DNA from: Azospirillum sp. 412522
GTDB taxonomy: Bacteria > Pseudomonadota > Alphaproteobacteria > Azospirillales > Azospirillaceae
NCBI RefSeq assembly: GCF_019805165.1
Contig: NZ_RWIJ01000023.1
Coordinates: 40,211 to 104,210, forward strand
Length of the DNA: 64,000 bases
Reading direction: 5' to 3'
Below, piece after piece: positions 7,600-15,829 of this stretch (position 1 is the stretch's first letter; every line of letters starts with the position of its first letter). The position numbers and the translations under genes are program-made. A model generated the notes under the pieces. It was not told the origin of the DNA. It worked only from the letters and a program-made list of their open reading frames with translations, and searched no databases.

Positions 7600-8961
7600 T
7601 CAGCCCGCCAGTCCGATCGCCTCCTCGACGATCGCCTGATCCATCGTGGCGCCGTCCAGCAACGCGCCGGTCAGGTCGGCGCCGGTCAGGTCAGCCTCGC
7701 TGAGGTTCGCGCCGGAGAGATCGGCACCGGCCAGATTGGCGCCGGCGAGGTTGGCCTTGCGCAGATCGGCCTTGCACAGCAGGGCCATGCCCAGCCGGGC
7801 GCGTTGCAGGTTGGCGCGCCAGACATGGCCGCTCATCGTCTGGATATGGACGGGACCGAGCTGGGCGCCGGTCAGGTTGGCGCCGGTCAGGGTGGCGCGT
7901 TCGAAATTCACCCCGCGCAGATCGGCCTTCGAAAGGTCGGCCTTGCGCAGATCGGCCAGCGACAGGTCGGCGATCGCCATCGCCGCGCCGGACAGGTTGG
8001 CGCCGCGCAACGCGATGCATTGCAGGATCGCCGCCGACAGGTTGATGCCGTCCAGCTTGCGCCCCGACAGGTCCAGCGCCGACAGGTCGGCGCGCTTGCC
8101 GGCCTTGCCGCCGCTGTCGATCCAGGTCAGATGCTCCATCAGCATCTCGCGCAGGTCGTCTTCCGGATTCTCCAGGGTCTTGGCCAGCACCGCGGCCTGA
8201 AGGTTGGGAGAGCGCATCTGCGCCGCGTCCAAAATGGCGCCGATCAGGGTGGCGCCGCTGAAATTGGTGCGGTTGATGGCGCAGCCGGTCATCACCGCAC
8301 CGGACAGGCGGGCGCCCGACAGGTTCGCCTCCGTCAGGTCGGCGTCGGTCAGGTCGCAGCCGGTCAGGTTGGAGCCGGTCAGGTTGGCCCGCATGAATTT
8401 GGTGCCGCGCAGGATGGCGTCGGTCAGGTCGGTCTGCATGACAAAGGCGTTGGCGACCTTGGCCCGCGACAGGTCGGCGCCGCGGATGGTCGCCGCCGTC
8501 AGCTCCGAGGTCAGGACGGAATCCTGGTAATCGTGCGCGAACATCTCACCGCTGGCGTCGTAATGCAGCAGCGTGCCGTCGCGCAAATCGACCTCCACCA
8601 GCGTCGCCTCGCTCAGCACCGCGCCGCGCAGGCAGGCGCCGCGCAGGTCGGCCCGGCGCAGGTCGGCCTTCTCGAGATTGGCGAGCCGCAGGTCGGCGGC
8701 ATAGAGATTGGCGTTGGCGAGGTTGGCGCCGGTCAGCCGGGCGCTGAACAGCTTGGCGCCGGACAGGTCGGCGTCGGACAGGTCGATGCCGGAGAGGTCG
8801 AGATGCGACAGGTCGCGCATCTTCAGGTTGGCGCGCACGCCGCCCGGCTGGCTTTTGCGGAACGCCTGGTGTCGCAACAGGATCGCGTTGAGCTGGCTCT
8901 GGCTCAGCTTGGTTCGCGGGCTGTTGGACCCAAAGCCCTGGGCGGACGACATCGCCTGCAT
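7600..8961 (-). CDS. pentapeptide-repeat protein
   Basis: The 453-residue product is dominated by A(D/N)LXX repeats, the code for a right-handed quadrilateral beta-helix. Examples are LSGIDLSDADLSGAKL near 58-73 and ANLAGADLSGANLSEADL near 420-437. Two blocks, about residues 45-245 and 285-450, are separated by a non-repeat insert (ENPEDDLREMLMEHLTWID). A further break occurs near 130-155 (HYDASGEMFAHDYQD). The start is ATG 8961, preceded by AGAAGG five bases upstream. Members of the superfamily range from DNA mimics that protect gyrase to proteins of unknown role, and there is no signature here for any one. The start region is divergent from ffh. Confidence 0.85.
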   Translation of the reverse strand: MQAMSSAQGFGSNSPRTKLSQSQLNAILLRHQAFRKSQPGGVRANLKMRDLSHLDLSGIDLSDADLSGAKLFSARLTGANLANANLYAADLRLANLEKADLRRADLRGACLRGAVLSEATLVEVDLRDGTLLHYDASGEMFAHDYQDSVLTSELTAATIRGADLSRAKVANAFVMQTDLTDAILRGTKFMRANLTGSNLTGCDLTDADLTEANLSGARLSGAVMTGCAINRTNFSGATLIGAILDAAQMRSPNLQAAVLAKTLENPEDDLREMLMEHLTWIDSGGKAGKRADLSALDLSGRKLDGINLSAAILQCIALRGANLSGAAMAIADLSLADLRKADLSKADLRGVNFERATLTGANLTGAQLGPVHIQTMSGHVWRANLQRARLGMALLCKADLRKANLAGANLAGADLSGANLSEADLTGADLTGALLDGATMDQAIVEEAIGLAG

Positions 8962-9285
8962 ACCTTCTCTATTTGGTAACCCATAATCCGGAAGAGTCGC
9001 CAAAAATTGGTTAAGCCTCGACGGTTTGTGACAAGGTTGGGACTGATAACTGCGCCCCGGCAAGGCAGACCTTCGTCTGGCGGCAAAAGACCGCTTGCGA
9101 CGGTTGACTCGGCCTGCCGGCTTCTCTATGGTCCGCCGACCTGTCTTCCGCAAAGCCGATAGACCGGGTACCCCGGCCCCATGCCGGGTATCTCCGCCAG
9201 TCCGCGAAATTCGCGCACTGGCGCTTTCGTGCTTGTGCGGGTGGCGGCACCGACGCTGGACCCGGAACTGGGGAACGAGTATCGC
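8962..9285. other. divergent intergenic region, pentapeptide gene / ffh
   Basis: These 324 bases lie between the two divergent starts. They hold the ffh promoter (9104-9132) and a lower-GC stretch next to the pentapeptide gene (TTGGTTAAG and neighbouring bases) where its promoter should be, though I could not identify convincing hexamers there. No other gene is apparent. Confidence 0.6.
9104..9132 (+). promoter_or_regulatory. sigma-70-type promoter for ffh
   Basis: TTGACT (9104-9109) and TATGGT (9127-9132) are separated by 17 bases. This is one of the best consensus matches in the window. It implies a leader of roughly 145 bases before the ffh start. Confidence 0.65.
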
Positions 9286-10671
9286 ATGTTCGAAGGCCTG
9301 ACCGGACGCCTGGGCGACATCTTCGACAAGCTGCGCCGCCGTGGCGCGCTGACCGAGGAGGACGTCTCCGCCGCGCTGCGCGAAGTTCGCGTGGCGTTGC
9401 TGGAGGCTGACGTCGCGCTGCCCGTCGTCAAGCAGTTCGTCACCCAGGTGAAGGAACGCGCCGTCGGGCAGGAGGTGCTGAAGTCGGTCACCCCCGGCCA
9501 GCAGGTCATCAAGATCGTCCACGACAACCTCGTGGAGATGCTGGGCGAAGGCTCCGAGATCAACCTGAACGCCGCCGCCCCGGTGCCGATCCTGATGGTC
9601 GGCCTGCAGGGGTCCGGCAAGACCACCAGCACCGCCAAGATCGCGCTGCGCCTGAAGACGAAGGACCGCAAGAAGGTCCTGATGGCCTCGCTGGACGTCC
9701 GCCGCCCGGCCGCCCAGGAGCAGTTGAAGGTCCTCGGCGAGCAGACCGGCGTCGCCACGCTGCCGATCGTGCCGGGCCAGGATCCGGTCGCCATTGCCAA
9801 ACGCGCCATCGAGACCGGCCGTCTCGAAGGCTACGACGTCGTCATGCTCGACACCGCCGGCCGCCTCGCCATCGACGAGGAGCTGATGGCGGAGGTCGCG
9901 GCGGTCCGCGACGCGACGAAGCCGGTGGAAACGCTGCTGGTCGCCGACGCGATGACCGGCCAGGACGCCGTCACCGTCGCCACCAATTTCAACGACAAGG
10001 TCGGCATCACCGGCATCGTGCTGACCCGCATCGACGGCGACGCGCGCGGCGGTGCCGCCCTGTCGATGCGCCAGATCACCGGCAAGCCGATCAAGCTGCT
10101 GGGCGTCGGCGAGAAGATCGACGCGCTGGAGCCCTTCCACCCCGACCGCATCGCCGGCCGCATCCTCGGCATGGGCGACGTGGTGTCGCTGGTGGAGAAG
10201 GCCGTCGAGACCATCGACAAGGACGAGGCCGAAAAGCTCGCCCGCAAGATGGAGAAGGGCCAGGGCTTCGACCTCGACGACATGGCGATGCAGCTGAAGC
10301 AGCTCCGCAAGATGGGCGGCATGTCCGGCCTGATGGGAATGCTGCCGGGCATCGGCAAGATCAAGGACCAGCTGAAGGACGCCAACGTCGACGACGGGAT
10401 GATCAAGCGCCAGGAGGCGATCATCTCCTCGATGACAAAGGCGGAACGCAAGAACCCCGACCTTATCAAGGCTTCGCGCCGCAAGCGCATCGCCGCCGGT
10501 TCCGGCACCTCGGTGCAGGAGGTCAACAAGCTGCTGAAGCAGTTCGAGACCATGCGCGGAATGATGAAGCAGGTGCAGAAGCTTGGGAAGAAGGGGATGC
10601 TGCGCGGCGGCCTCGGAAACCTGCTGCCGAAGGGACTCGGCGGCTTCGGCGGGAAGGGGCCTTTCGGCTGA
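9286..10671 (+). CDS. ffh: signal recognition particle protein Ffh
   Basis: Ffh is the GTPase subunit of the bacterial signal recognition particle. It binds signal sequences and 4.5S RNA and delivers nascent chains to FtsY and the translocon. The product is 461 residues, starting at ATG 9286 (MFEGLTGRLGD). It shows the N-domain, the G-domain with P-loop GLQGSGKTT at 106-114, then DTAGR near 191 and the RIDGDARGGAALS box near 248. A methionine-rich M-domain follows from about 300 (MGGMSGLMGMLPGIGKIKDQ) with a Gly-rich tail. The frame is open 35 codons further upstream, but those codons are not Ffh-like. rpsP follows after 61 bases, the standard arrangement. Confidence 0.97.
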   Translation: MFEGLTGRLGDIFDKLRRRGALTEEDVSAALREVRVALLEADVALPVVKQFVTQVKERAVGQEVLKSVTPGQQVIKIVHDNLVEMLGEGSEINLNAAAPVPILMVGLQGSGKTTSTAKIALRLKTKDRKKVLMASLDVRRPAAQEQLKVLGEQTGVATLPIVPGQDPVAIAKRAIETGRLEGYDVVMLDTAGRLAIDEELMAEVAAVRDATKPVETLLVADAMTGQDAVTVATNFNDKVGITGIVLTRIDGDARGGAALSMRQITGKPIKLLGVGEKIDALEPFHPDRIAGRILGMGDVVSLVEKAVETIDKDEAEKLARKMEKGQGFDLDDMAMQLKQLRKMGGMSGLMGMLPGIGKIKDQLKDANVDDGMIKRQEAIISSMTKAERKNPDLIKASRRKRIAAGSGTSVQEVNKLLKQFETMRGMMKQVQKLGKKGMLRGGLGNLLPKGLGGFGGKGPFG

Positions 10672-10732
10672 CCCGACCGCCTCATGGAATCACCTGATAC
10701 CTGTTTGACTTGAGAAGAGAAAGTTTCGACCA

Positions 10733-11089
10733 ATGGCTCTGAAGATTCGTCTGGCTCGCGGTGGTGCGAAGAAGCGTCCGTTCTACTCGATCGTCATCGC
10801 GGACGCCCGCAGCCCGCGTGACGGCCGCTTCATCGAGAAGATCGGCACCTACAACCCGATGCTGCCGCGCGAGCACGAGCAGCGCATCATCCTGAACGCC
10901 GAGCGCGCCAAGCATTGGCTGTCGGTCGGCGCCCAGCCGACGGACCGCGTCGTGCACTTCCTGGCCACTGCCGGCCTGGTCGAGAAGCCCGCCGTCCGCG
11001 AGACCCCGAAGAAGTCGGCTCCGAAGGCCAAGGCGCAGGAGCGTCTGAAGGCCGAGGCCGCCGCTGCCGCGGCCGCCGCGGAAGGCTGA
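10733..11089 (+). CDS. rpsP: 30S ribosomal protein S16
   Basis: S16 is a small-subunit protein that binds 16S rRNA and is needed for 30S assembly. The product is 118 residues. The first 80 form the S16 core (MALKIRLARGGAKKRPFYS, then DARSPRDGRFIEKIGTYNP). The rest is the Lys/Ala-rich tail common in alphaproteobacteria (AQERLKAEAAAAAAAAEG). It heads the rpsP-rimM-trmD-rplS cluster and is followed by rimM. Confidence 0.97.
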   Translation: MALKIRLARGGAKKRPFYSIVIADARSPRDGRFIEKIGTYNPMLPREHEQRIILNAERAKHWLSVGAQPTDRVVHFLATAGLVEKPAVRETPKKSAPKAKAQERLKAEAAAAAAAAEG

Positions 11090-11137
11090 GCTTGAGGTCA
11101 GGGTTGAGGTCGTGACGACGTGCCGGGTGCTCCTTCG

Positions 11138-11713
11138 ATGACCGCCAAAATCTGTGTTGGCCAGTTCGCGGGATCGCATGGCGTGCGGGGGCTGGTGAAG
11201 CTGCGCAGCTTCACCGCCGAACCCGCCGACATCATGACCTACGGCCCACTGTCGGACGAGAACGGCGCCCGCCGCTTCACGGTGACGCTCCAGGGCATGG
11301 TCAAGGACAACTTCCTGGCCAAGGTCGACGGGGTGACCAGCCGGGAGCAGGCCCAGGCGCTCGCAGGGGTGCGGCTCTATGTGGACCGTGGCGCCCTGCC
11401 GGCGACGGAGGACGAGGACGAGTTCTACCATGCCGACCTGATCGGCCTGCGGGCGGAACTCGCCGACGGTTCCGTCTACGGCACGGTGAAGGCGATCTAC
11501 GATTTCGGGGCCGGCGACGTGCTCGAAATCCGGACCGCTGGCGGGCCGCTGGAGATGCTTCCCTTCTCCAAGGCCTGCGTGCCGGTGGTGGATGTCCGGG
11601 GTGGGCGCGTCGTCGTCGATCTTCCGGCCGTGATCGAAGCCCGCGAGGGTTCCGGTGACGGGGCGGAGGAAGGGGAGGAGGACGGGGACCAGGGCGGGGA
11701 GACGGGGCCGTGA
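11138..11713 (+). CDS. rimM: 16S rRNA processing protein RimM
   Basis: RimM is a 30S assembly factor that acts with S19 in maturation of the 16S head domain. The product is 191 residues from ATG 11138 (MTAKICVGQFAGSHGVRG). An in-frame GTG at 11120 would add six residues. The N-terminal RimM barrel spans about 1-90 and includes the GSHGVRG signature. The PRC-barrel domain covers about 95-170 (EFYHADLIGLRAEL, then LPFSKACVPVVDV). A Glu/Gly-rich acidic tail follows (GDGAEEGEEDGDQGGE). The stop overlaps the trmD start (GTGA), so the two are translationally coupled. Confidence 0.95.
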   Translation: MTAKICVGQFAGSHGVRGLVKLRSFTAEPADIMTYGPLSDENGARRFTVTLQGMVKDNFLAKVDGVTSREQAQALAGVRLYVDRGALPATEDEDEFYHADLIGLRAELADGSVYGTVKAIYDFGAGDVLEIRTAGGPLEMLPFSKACVPVVDVRGGRVVVDLPAVIEAREGSGDGAEEGEEDGDQGGETGP

Positions 11714-12519
11714 ACCACGGCGCCGACGGTCCGCGGGTCTGGACGGCCAAGGTTCTGACGCTGTTCCCGGAAATGTTTCCGGGGCCGCTCGGCCACTCGC
11801 TGGCCGGCAAGGCGTTGGAAAATGGAGTCTGGGCGCTGGAATCGGTGGACATTCGCTCGTTCGCGCGCGATAAACACCGCTCCGTCGACGACACCCCCTT
11901 CGGCGGAGGGGCCGGCATGGTCATGCGGCCCGACGTGCTGGACGCGGCCTTGGCCGCGACGGCGGGACCTGTGGGGGCACCGGGACGCGGCCGGGCGATC
12001 TATTTGTCGCCTCGCGGACGGGTGCTGAACCAGGAACTGGTCAAGGAGCTGGCAGCCACCCCGGTGGTGACGCTGCTCTGCGGCCGGTACGAAGGGGTGG
12101 ACCAGCGGGTCCTCGACGCGCACGGCCTCGAAGAGGTCAGCCTCGGGGATTTCGTGCTGTCCGGCGGGGAACTCGCCGCGCTCAGCCTGATGGATGCCGT
12201 GGTGCGCTTGCTCCCCGGCGTCATGGGCAACGTGGAGACGGCGGGCGAAGAGAGTTTTGAACGGGGGTTGCTCGAATACCCCCACTACACCCGGCCGGCG
12301 GTCTGGACCGATGGACAGGGTGTGGAACGCGCGGTGCCGGACGTTCTGCTGTCCGGTCACCACGGCAAGGTCAAGGCCTGGCGGCTGGCCGAGGCGGAGA
12401 GGATCACGGAGGCCCGACGGCCGGACCTGTGGTCGCTCTACCAGGCGGGGCGTCCGGCAGAAACTGTTACGAACAAGGGTCGGCGGCAGGCTCGCCGGCG
12501 CGACCCGAAACCGGAGTGA
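11710..12519 (+). CDS. trmD: tRNA (guanine-N1-)-methyltransferase TrmD
   Basis: TrmD makes m1G37 in tRNAs that read CNN codons, preventing +1 frameshifting. It uses S-adenosylmethionine through the trefoil-knot SPOUT fold. The product is 269 residues from GTG 11710. Conserved elements are LTLFPEMFPGPL, the DDTPFGGGAGMVM loop near 62-74, and the knot region LCGRYEGVDQRV near 122. GDFVLSGGELA follows near 146, and LLSGHHGKVKAW lies near the C-terminus. A basic tail ends the protein. It overlaps rimM and is followed 41 bases later by rplS. Confidence 0.96.
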   Translation: MNHGADGPRVWTAKVLTLFPEMFPGPLGHSLAGKALENGVWALESVDIRSFARDKHRSVDDTPFGGGAGMVMRPDVLDAALAATAGPVGAPGRGRAIYLSPRGRVLNQELVKELAATPVVTLLCGRYEGVDQRVLDAHGLEEVSLGDFVLSGGELAALSLMDAVVRLLPGVMGNVETAGEESFERGLLEYPHYTRPAVWTDGQGVERAVPDVLLSGHHGKVKAWRLAEAERITEARRPDLWSLYQAGRPAETVTNKGRRQARRRDPKPE

Positions 12520-12560
12520 CGGTCCGCCGCGAGGCGCGCCGATAGAAAAGGGGTAGTGCT

Positions 12561-12956
12561 ATGAACCTGTTGCAGCAGCTCGAGCAGGAGCAGATCGAGA
12601 AGGCCCTCGGTGGCAAGACGATCCCGGAGTTCTCCTCGGGCGATACCGTCCGCGTGAACGTGAAGGTCGTCGAAGGCACGCGCGAGCGCGTCCAGGCCTA
12701 TGAGGGCGTCGTGATCGCCCGCAAGAACGCCGGTGTGAACAGCTCCTTCACCGTTCGCAAGATCAGCTACGGCGAGGGCGTGGAGCGCGTGTTCCCGCTG
12801 TACTCCCCGCGCATCGACTCGATCGAGCTGGTCCGCAAGGGCGCCGTCCGCCGCGCCAAGCTGTACTATCTGCGCGATCTGCGCGGCAAGGCCGCCCGCA
12901 TCGCCGAGCGCACCACCGGCCGCGGCATGGTCAACGGCCGCCGGGCTGCCGAGTAA
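12561..12956 (+). CDS. rplS: 50S ribosomal protein L19
   Basis: L19 lies at the 30S-50S interface. The product is 131 residues starting MNLLQQLEQEQIEKA, with the family signature KISYGEGVERVFPLYSP and the RRAKLYYLRDLRGKAARI block. It is the last gene of the rpsP-rimM-trmD-rplS cluster. A hairpin with a T/C-rich tail follows (12993-13024), consistent with the end of that transcript. Confidence 0.97.
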   Translation: MNLLQQLEQEQIEKALGGKTIPEFSSGDTVRVNVKVVEGTRERVQAYEGVVIARKNAGVNSSFTVRKISYGEGVERVFPLYSPRIDSIELVRKGAVRRAKLYYLRDLRGKAARIAERTTGRGMVNGRRAAE

Positions 12957-12992
12957 GGCGCCTTCCGGTTCGTTTCAGGTTCATAGATCCGG

Positions 12993-13024
12993 CGCCCGGC
13001 CAGTCGGCTGGGCGTCTTCTTCCC
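12993..13024 (+). terminator. probable intrinsic terminator after rplS
   Basis: The stem is CGCCC-G-GCC / GGC-T-GGGCG with an AGTC loop (nine pairs including one G-U), followed by TCTTCTTCCC. It lies between rplS and rpmH. The mixed T/C tail may allow readthrough. Confidence 0.5.
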
Positions 13025-13057
13025 GTCACCATCAGAAAAGCTTGAGGAGTAGGCGCC

Positions 13058-13192
13058 ATGAAGCGCACGTTCCAGCCCTCCAAAATCGTGCGTAAGCGTC
13101 GTCATGGCTTCCGCGCCCGCATGGCCACCGTCGGCGGCCGCAAGGTGATCGCCCGCCGCCGCGCCCGCGGCCGCAAGGTTCTGAGCGCCTGA
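13058..13192 (+). CDS. rpmH: 50S ribosomal protein L34
   Basis: The product is the 44-residue L34, very basic, with the diagnostic start MKRTFQPSKIVRKRRHGFRA and end RRARGRKVLSA. GAGGAG stands eight bases or so before the ATG. rnpA begins eight bases after the stop, the nearly universal rpmH-rnpA order. Confidence 0.97.
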   Translation: MKRTFQPSKIVRKRRHGFRARMATVGGRKVIARRRARGRKVLSA

Positions 13193-13200
13193 TCCCCGCG

Positions 13201-13587
13201 ATGGCGGCGCCGGACCGCAGGGTCGGGCGCCTGATGCGGCGGCCGGAATTTCTGGCCGTGGCCGGGACACGGCGCAAGCACGTGGCTCCCGGCCTGATCC
13301 TCCAGGTGCGCCGGCACGACGACAGGCAGCGGCCCGCCGAAGGCGGTCCGCCCATCCGTCTGGGTTTGACGGCGAGCCGCAAGGTCGGCAACGCGGTGGT
13401 GCGCAATCGCGCCCGCCGCCGTTTGCGTGAGGCCGCGCGGCAGATACTGACCGTCCACGCCGCGCCCGGCCACGACTTCGTCCTGGTCGCCCGCGGCGAC
13501 ACGGCCGAGCGGCCGTGGACCGACCTTCTCGGCGACCTGACCGCCGGGCTGAAGCGCCTCGGCCTATGGCGCGAGGCGGAAGGGTAG
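13201..13587 (+). CDS. rnpA: ribonuclease P protein component
   Basis: RnpA is the protein cofactor of RNase P, which removes 5' leaders from tRNA precursors. The product is 128 residues. It carries the RNR signature as RLGLTASRKVGNAVVRNRARRRLREA, in two pieces: TASRKVGNAVVRNRARRR near 57-74 and LREAARQ after it. The N-terminal MRRPEFLAVAGTRRKH matches the family. It lies between rpmH and yidD. Confidence 0.95.
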   Translation: MAAPDRRVGRLMRRPEFLAVAGTRRKHVAPGLILQVRRHDDRQRPAEGGPPIRLGLTASRKVGNAVVRNRARRRLREAARQILTVHAAPGHDFVLVARGDTAERPWTDLLGDLTAGLKRLGLWREAEG

Positions 13588-13602
13588 GGGGCCCGCGACG
13601 TC

Positions 13603-13932
13603 ATGTTTCGCATCGCCGGCCTCAGCCCGCTCGCGCATCTGCTCCGCGCGCTCGTCTATCTCTATCGCTGGACCTTGTCGCCTTTCGTCGGCTGGCACTG
13701 CCGTTTCCAGCCGACCTGCTCCTGCTACGCCATCGAATCGCTGGAAAAGCACGGCGCCATCCGGGGGGGATGGCTGACGCTGCGCCGGCTCGGGCGTTGC
13801 CATCCCTGGGGCGGGTCGGGCTGGGATCCCGTGCCCGATCCCGTTCCGCCGCAGGCGGGCAGAGTGCCGCATCGCTGCGGTCCGCGGGAAAAGGGGCATG
13901 CGGCGGTTGCCCAGCCCGGCGAAAACCCGTAA
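13603..13932 (+). CDS. yidD: membrane protein insertion efficiency factor YidD
   Basis: YidD is a small membrane-associated protein that helps YidC-dependent insertion. The product is 109 residues. It contains YRWTLSPFVGWHCRFQPTCSCYAIESLEKHG, given here as SPFVGWHCRFQPTCSCYA near 30-47, which is the hallmark of the family with its three cysteines. RCHPWGGSGWDPVP follows near 68. The C-terminal 30 residues are variable. Its stop lies 55 bases before yidC. Confidence 0.95.
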   Translation: MFRIAGLSPLAHLLRALVYLYRWTLSPFVGWHCRFQPTCSCYAIESLEKHGAIRGGWLTLRRLGRCHPWGGSGWDPVPDPVPPQAGRVPHRCGPREKGHAAVAQPGENP

Positions 13933-13987
13933 CAAGGCCGCGCACACGCCGCCCTTCTTTCAAAGGCCCCACGGCAACCGGGACGCC

Positions 13988-15715
13988 ATGACCGACCAAC
14001 GCAACCTCATCATCGCGATTGCCCTGTCGATCGCCATCCTTCTGGGCTTCCAGTATTTCTACGAGAAGCCTCGGGTGGAGCAGCAGAAGCAACTCGCCGC
14101 CCAGCAGGCCGCCCAGACGGAGCAGTCGGTGCCGGTGCCGGCCCCCGGCGTGCCCGCCCAGCAGCCGCCCGCCACGGCCGAGGTCGCGAAGGAGCGCCCC
14201 GAACTGCTCGCCGAGCAGATGGCGGCCGGCACCCGCGTGAAGATCGACACGCCGGCCCTGCACGGCTCCGTCAATCTCGTCGGCGGCCGCATCGACGACC
14301 TGACGCTGGCGCAGTACCACGAGACTCCGGATCCCAAGAGCCCGGAGATCGTGCTGCTGGCCCCGGCCGGCACGCCGGCCGCCTATTACGCCGAGTTCGG
14401 CTGGGTGCCGCAGGGCGCCGGCATCGCCACCCCGACGGCGACCACCCGCTGGACCGCCGACGGCACCGCACTGACCCCGGAAAAGCCGCTGACCCTGACC
14501 TGGGACAACGGCCAGGGCCTGGTTTTCGAGCGCAAGATCGCCGTCGATCCGGACTTCATGTTCACGGTGACCCAGTCGGTCCGCAACACCGGCGCCAACC
14601 CGGTCACCCTGCTGCCCTACAGCCTGGTGTCGCGCACCGGCACGCCGCACACCTCGGGCTACTACATCCTGCATGAGGGTCCGCTCGGCGTCTTCAACGG
14701 CTCGCTGACCGAAGAGAAGTACGACGACGTCCGCAAGGCCGGCTCGATCGCCAAGGACACCACCGGCGGCTGGATCGGCATCACCGACAAGTATTGGCTG
14801 GTGTCGCTGGTGCCCGACCCGAACGAGAAGGTCACCGCGCGTTTCCTCTACAACCAGGTCGCCAATTCCGACCGCTACCAGACCGACACGATGGGTGCTC
14901 CGGTCACGGTGGCGCCGGGCGCCTCGGTCGAGAACACCGGCCGCCTGTTCGCCGGCGCCAAGCAGGTGAAGCTGCTCGACAGCTACTCCGAGAAGCTGAA
15001 CATCAAGAACTTCGACCTCGCGATCGACTTCGGCTGGTTCTACTTCCTGACCAAGCCGTTCTTCTACGCGCTGGATTTCCTGGGCCGTGTCATCGGCAAC
15101 TTCGGCATCGCCATCCTGGTGCTGACCGTCTGCGTCAAGGCCGTCTTCTTCCCGCTCGCCAACAAGTCCTATCAGGCGATGAGCAAGATGAAGGCGCTGC
15201 AGCCCAAGATGCAGGAGCTGCGCGAGAAGTTCAGCGACGATCAGGCGCGGATGAACCAGGAGCTGATGGCGCTGTACAAGCGCGAGAAGGTCTCCCCGGT
15301 TTCCGGCTGCCTGCCGATCCTGATCCAGATCCCGGTGTTCTTCTCGCTCTACAAGGTGCTGTTCGTGACCATCGAGATGCGGCATGCGCCGTTCTTCGGC
15401 TGGATCCACGACCTGTCCTCCCCCGATCCGACCAACCTGTTCACGGCGTTCGGCCTGATCCCGTGGAGCCCGCCGACCATGCTGCATCTCGGCCTGTGGC
15501 CGCTGATCATGGGCGTGACCATGTGGTTCCAGCAGAAGATGAACCCGGCGCCGCCGGACCCGGTCCAGCAGAAGGTGTTCCAGTTCCTGCCCATCGTCTT
15601 CACCTTCATGCTCGCCGGCTTCCCGGCCGGTCTGGTGATCTACTGGGCCTGGAACAACACGCTGTCGGTCCTGCAGCAGTGGACCATCATGAAGCGCATG
15701 GGCGTGAAGGTCTGA
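13988..15715 (+). CDS. yidC: membrane protein insertase YidC
   Basis: YidC inserts and folds inner-membrane proteins alone or with SecYEG. The product is 575 residues from ATG 13988 (MTDQRNLIIAIALSIAILLG), the N-terminal membrane anchor typical of Gram-negative YidC. A large periplasmic beta-supersandwich covers about 60-340. The conserved C-terminal insertase core follows with five membrane segments, a cytoplasmic coiled region (MKALQPKMQELREKFSDDQA) and CLPILIQIPVFFSLYKVL. It is flanked by yidD and engB, as in relatives. Confidence 0.97.
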   Translation: MTDQRNLIIAIALSIAILLGFQYFYEKPRVEQQKQLAAQQAAQTEQSVPVPAPGVPAQQPPATAEVAKERPELLAEQMAAGTRVKIDTPALHGSVNLVGGRIDDLTLAQYHETPDPKSPEIVLLAPAGTPAAYYAEFGWVPQGAGIATPTATTRWTADGTALTPEKPLTLTWDNGQGLVFERKIAVDPDFMFTVTQSVRNTGANPVTLLPYSLVSRTGTPHTSGYYILHEGPLGVFNGSLTEEKYDDVRKAGSIAKDTTGGWIGITDKYWLVSLVPDPNEKVTARFLYNQVANSDRYQTDTMGAPVTVAPGASVENTGRLFAGAKQVKLLDSYSEKLNIKNFDLAIDFGWFYFLTKPFFYALDFLGRVIGNFGIAILVLTVCVKAVFFPLANKSYQAMSKMKALQPKMQELREKFSDDQARMNQELMALYKREKVSPVSGCLPILIQIPVFFSLYKVLFVTIEMRHAPFFGWIHDLSSPDPTNLFTAFGLIPWSPPTMLHLGLWPLIMGVTMWFQQKMNPAPPDPVQQKVFQFLPIVFTFMLAGFPAGLVIYWAWNNTLSVLQQWTIMKRMGVKV

Positions 15716-15756
15716 TCCGTCAGGCTTCCATCCCTCTGCCCAATGTCTGAGACCTG

Positions 15757-15803
15757 CCGCCGGCAAAGACCCTTGACGGGCCTCTGCCGGCGGTATGTTT
15801 TTT
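15757..15803 (+). terminator. hairpin with T-run between yidC and engB
   Basis: CCGCCGGCA (15757-15765) and TGCCGGCGG (15785-15793) form a nine-pair perfect stem, followed by TATGTTTTTT. The loop contains TTGACG. With TATGTT this could be an overlapping promoter, but the spacing of 15 is short. The element therefore reads as a terminator/attenuator, possibly with an engB promoter built in. Confidence 0.5.
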
Positions 15804-15829
15804 AGCCGATCAAAACGAGAGCGCCCGCC

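Noticed and set aside
7600..8961. Short regularly spaced DNA repeats (GGTCGGCGC-type) resembling a CRISPR array or minisatellite
   Set aside because: Repeat length is 15 bases and in phase with A(D/N)LXX pentapeptides. There are no constant direct repeats with unique spacers.
10705..10732. TTGACT just before rpsP as a promoter
   Set aside because: No -10-like hexamer occurs at 16-18 bases (GACCAA lies there), so I do not call an internal promoter between ffh and rpsP.
13622..15766. A 714-codon minus-strand frame antisense to yidD and yidC
   Set aside because: It is the complement of yidC codons, with Val-Leu-Gly-Asp low-complexity text, no start signal and no recognised domain.
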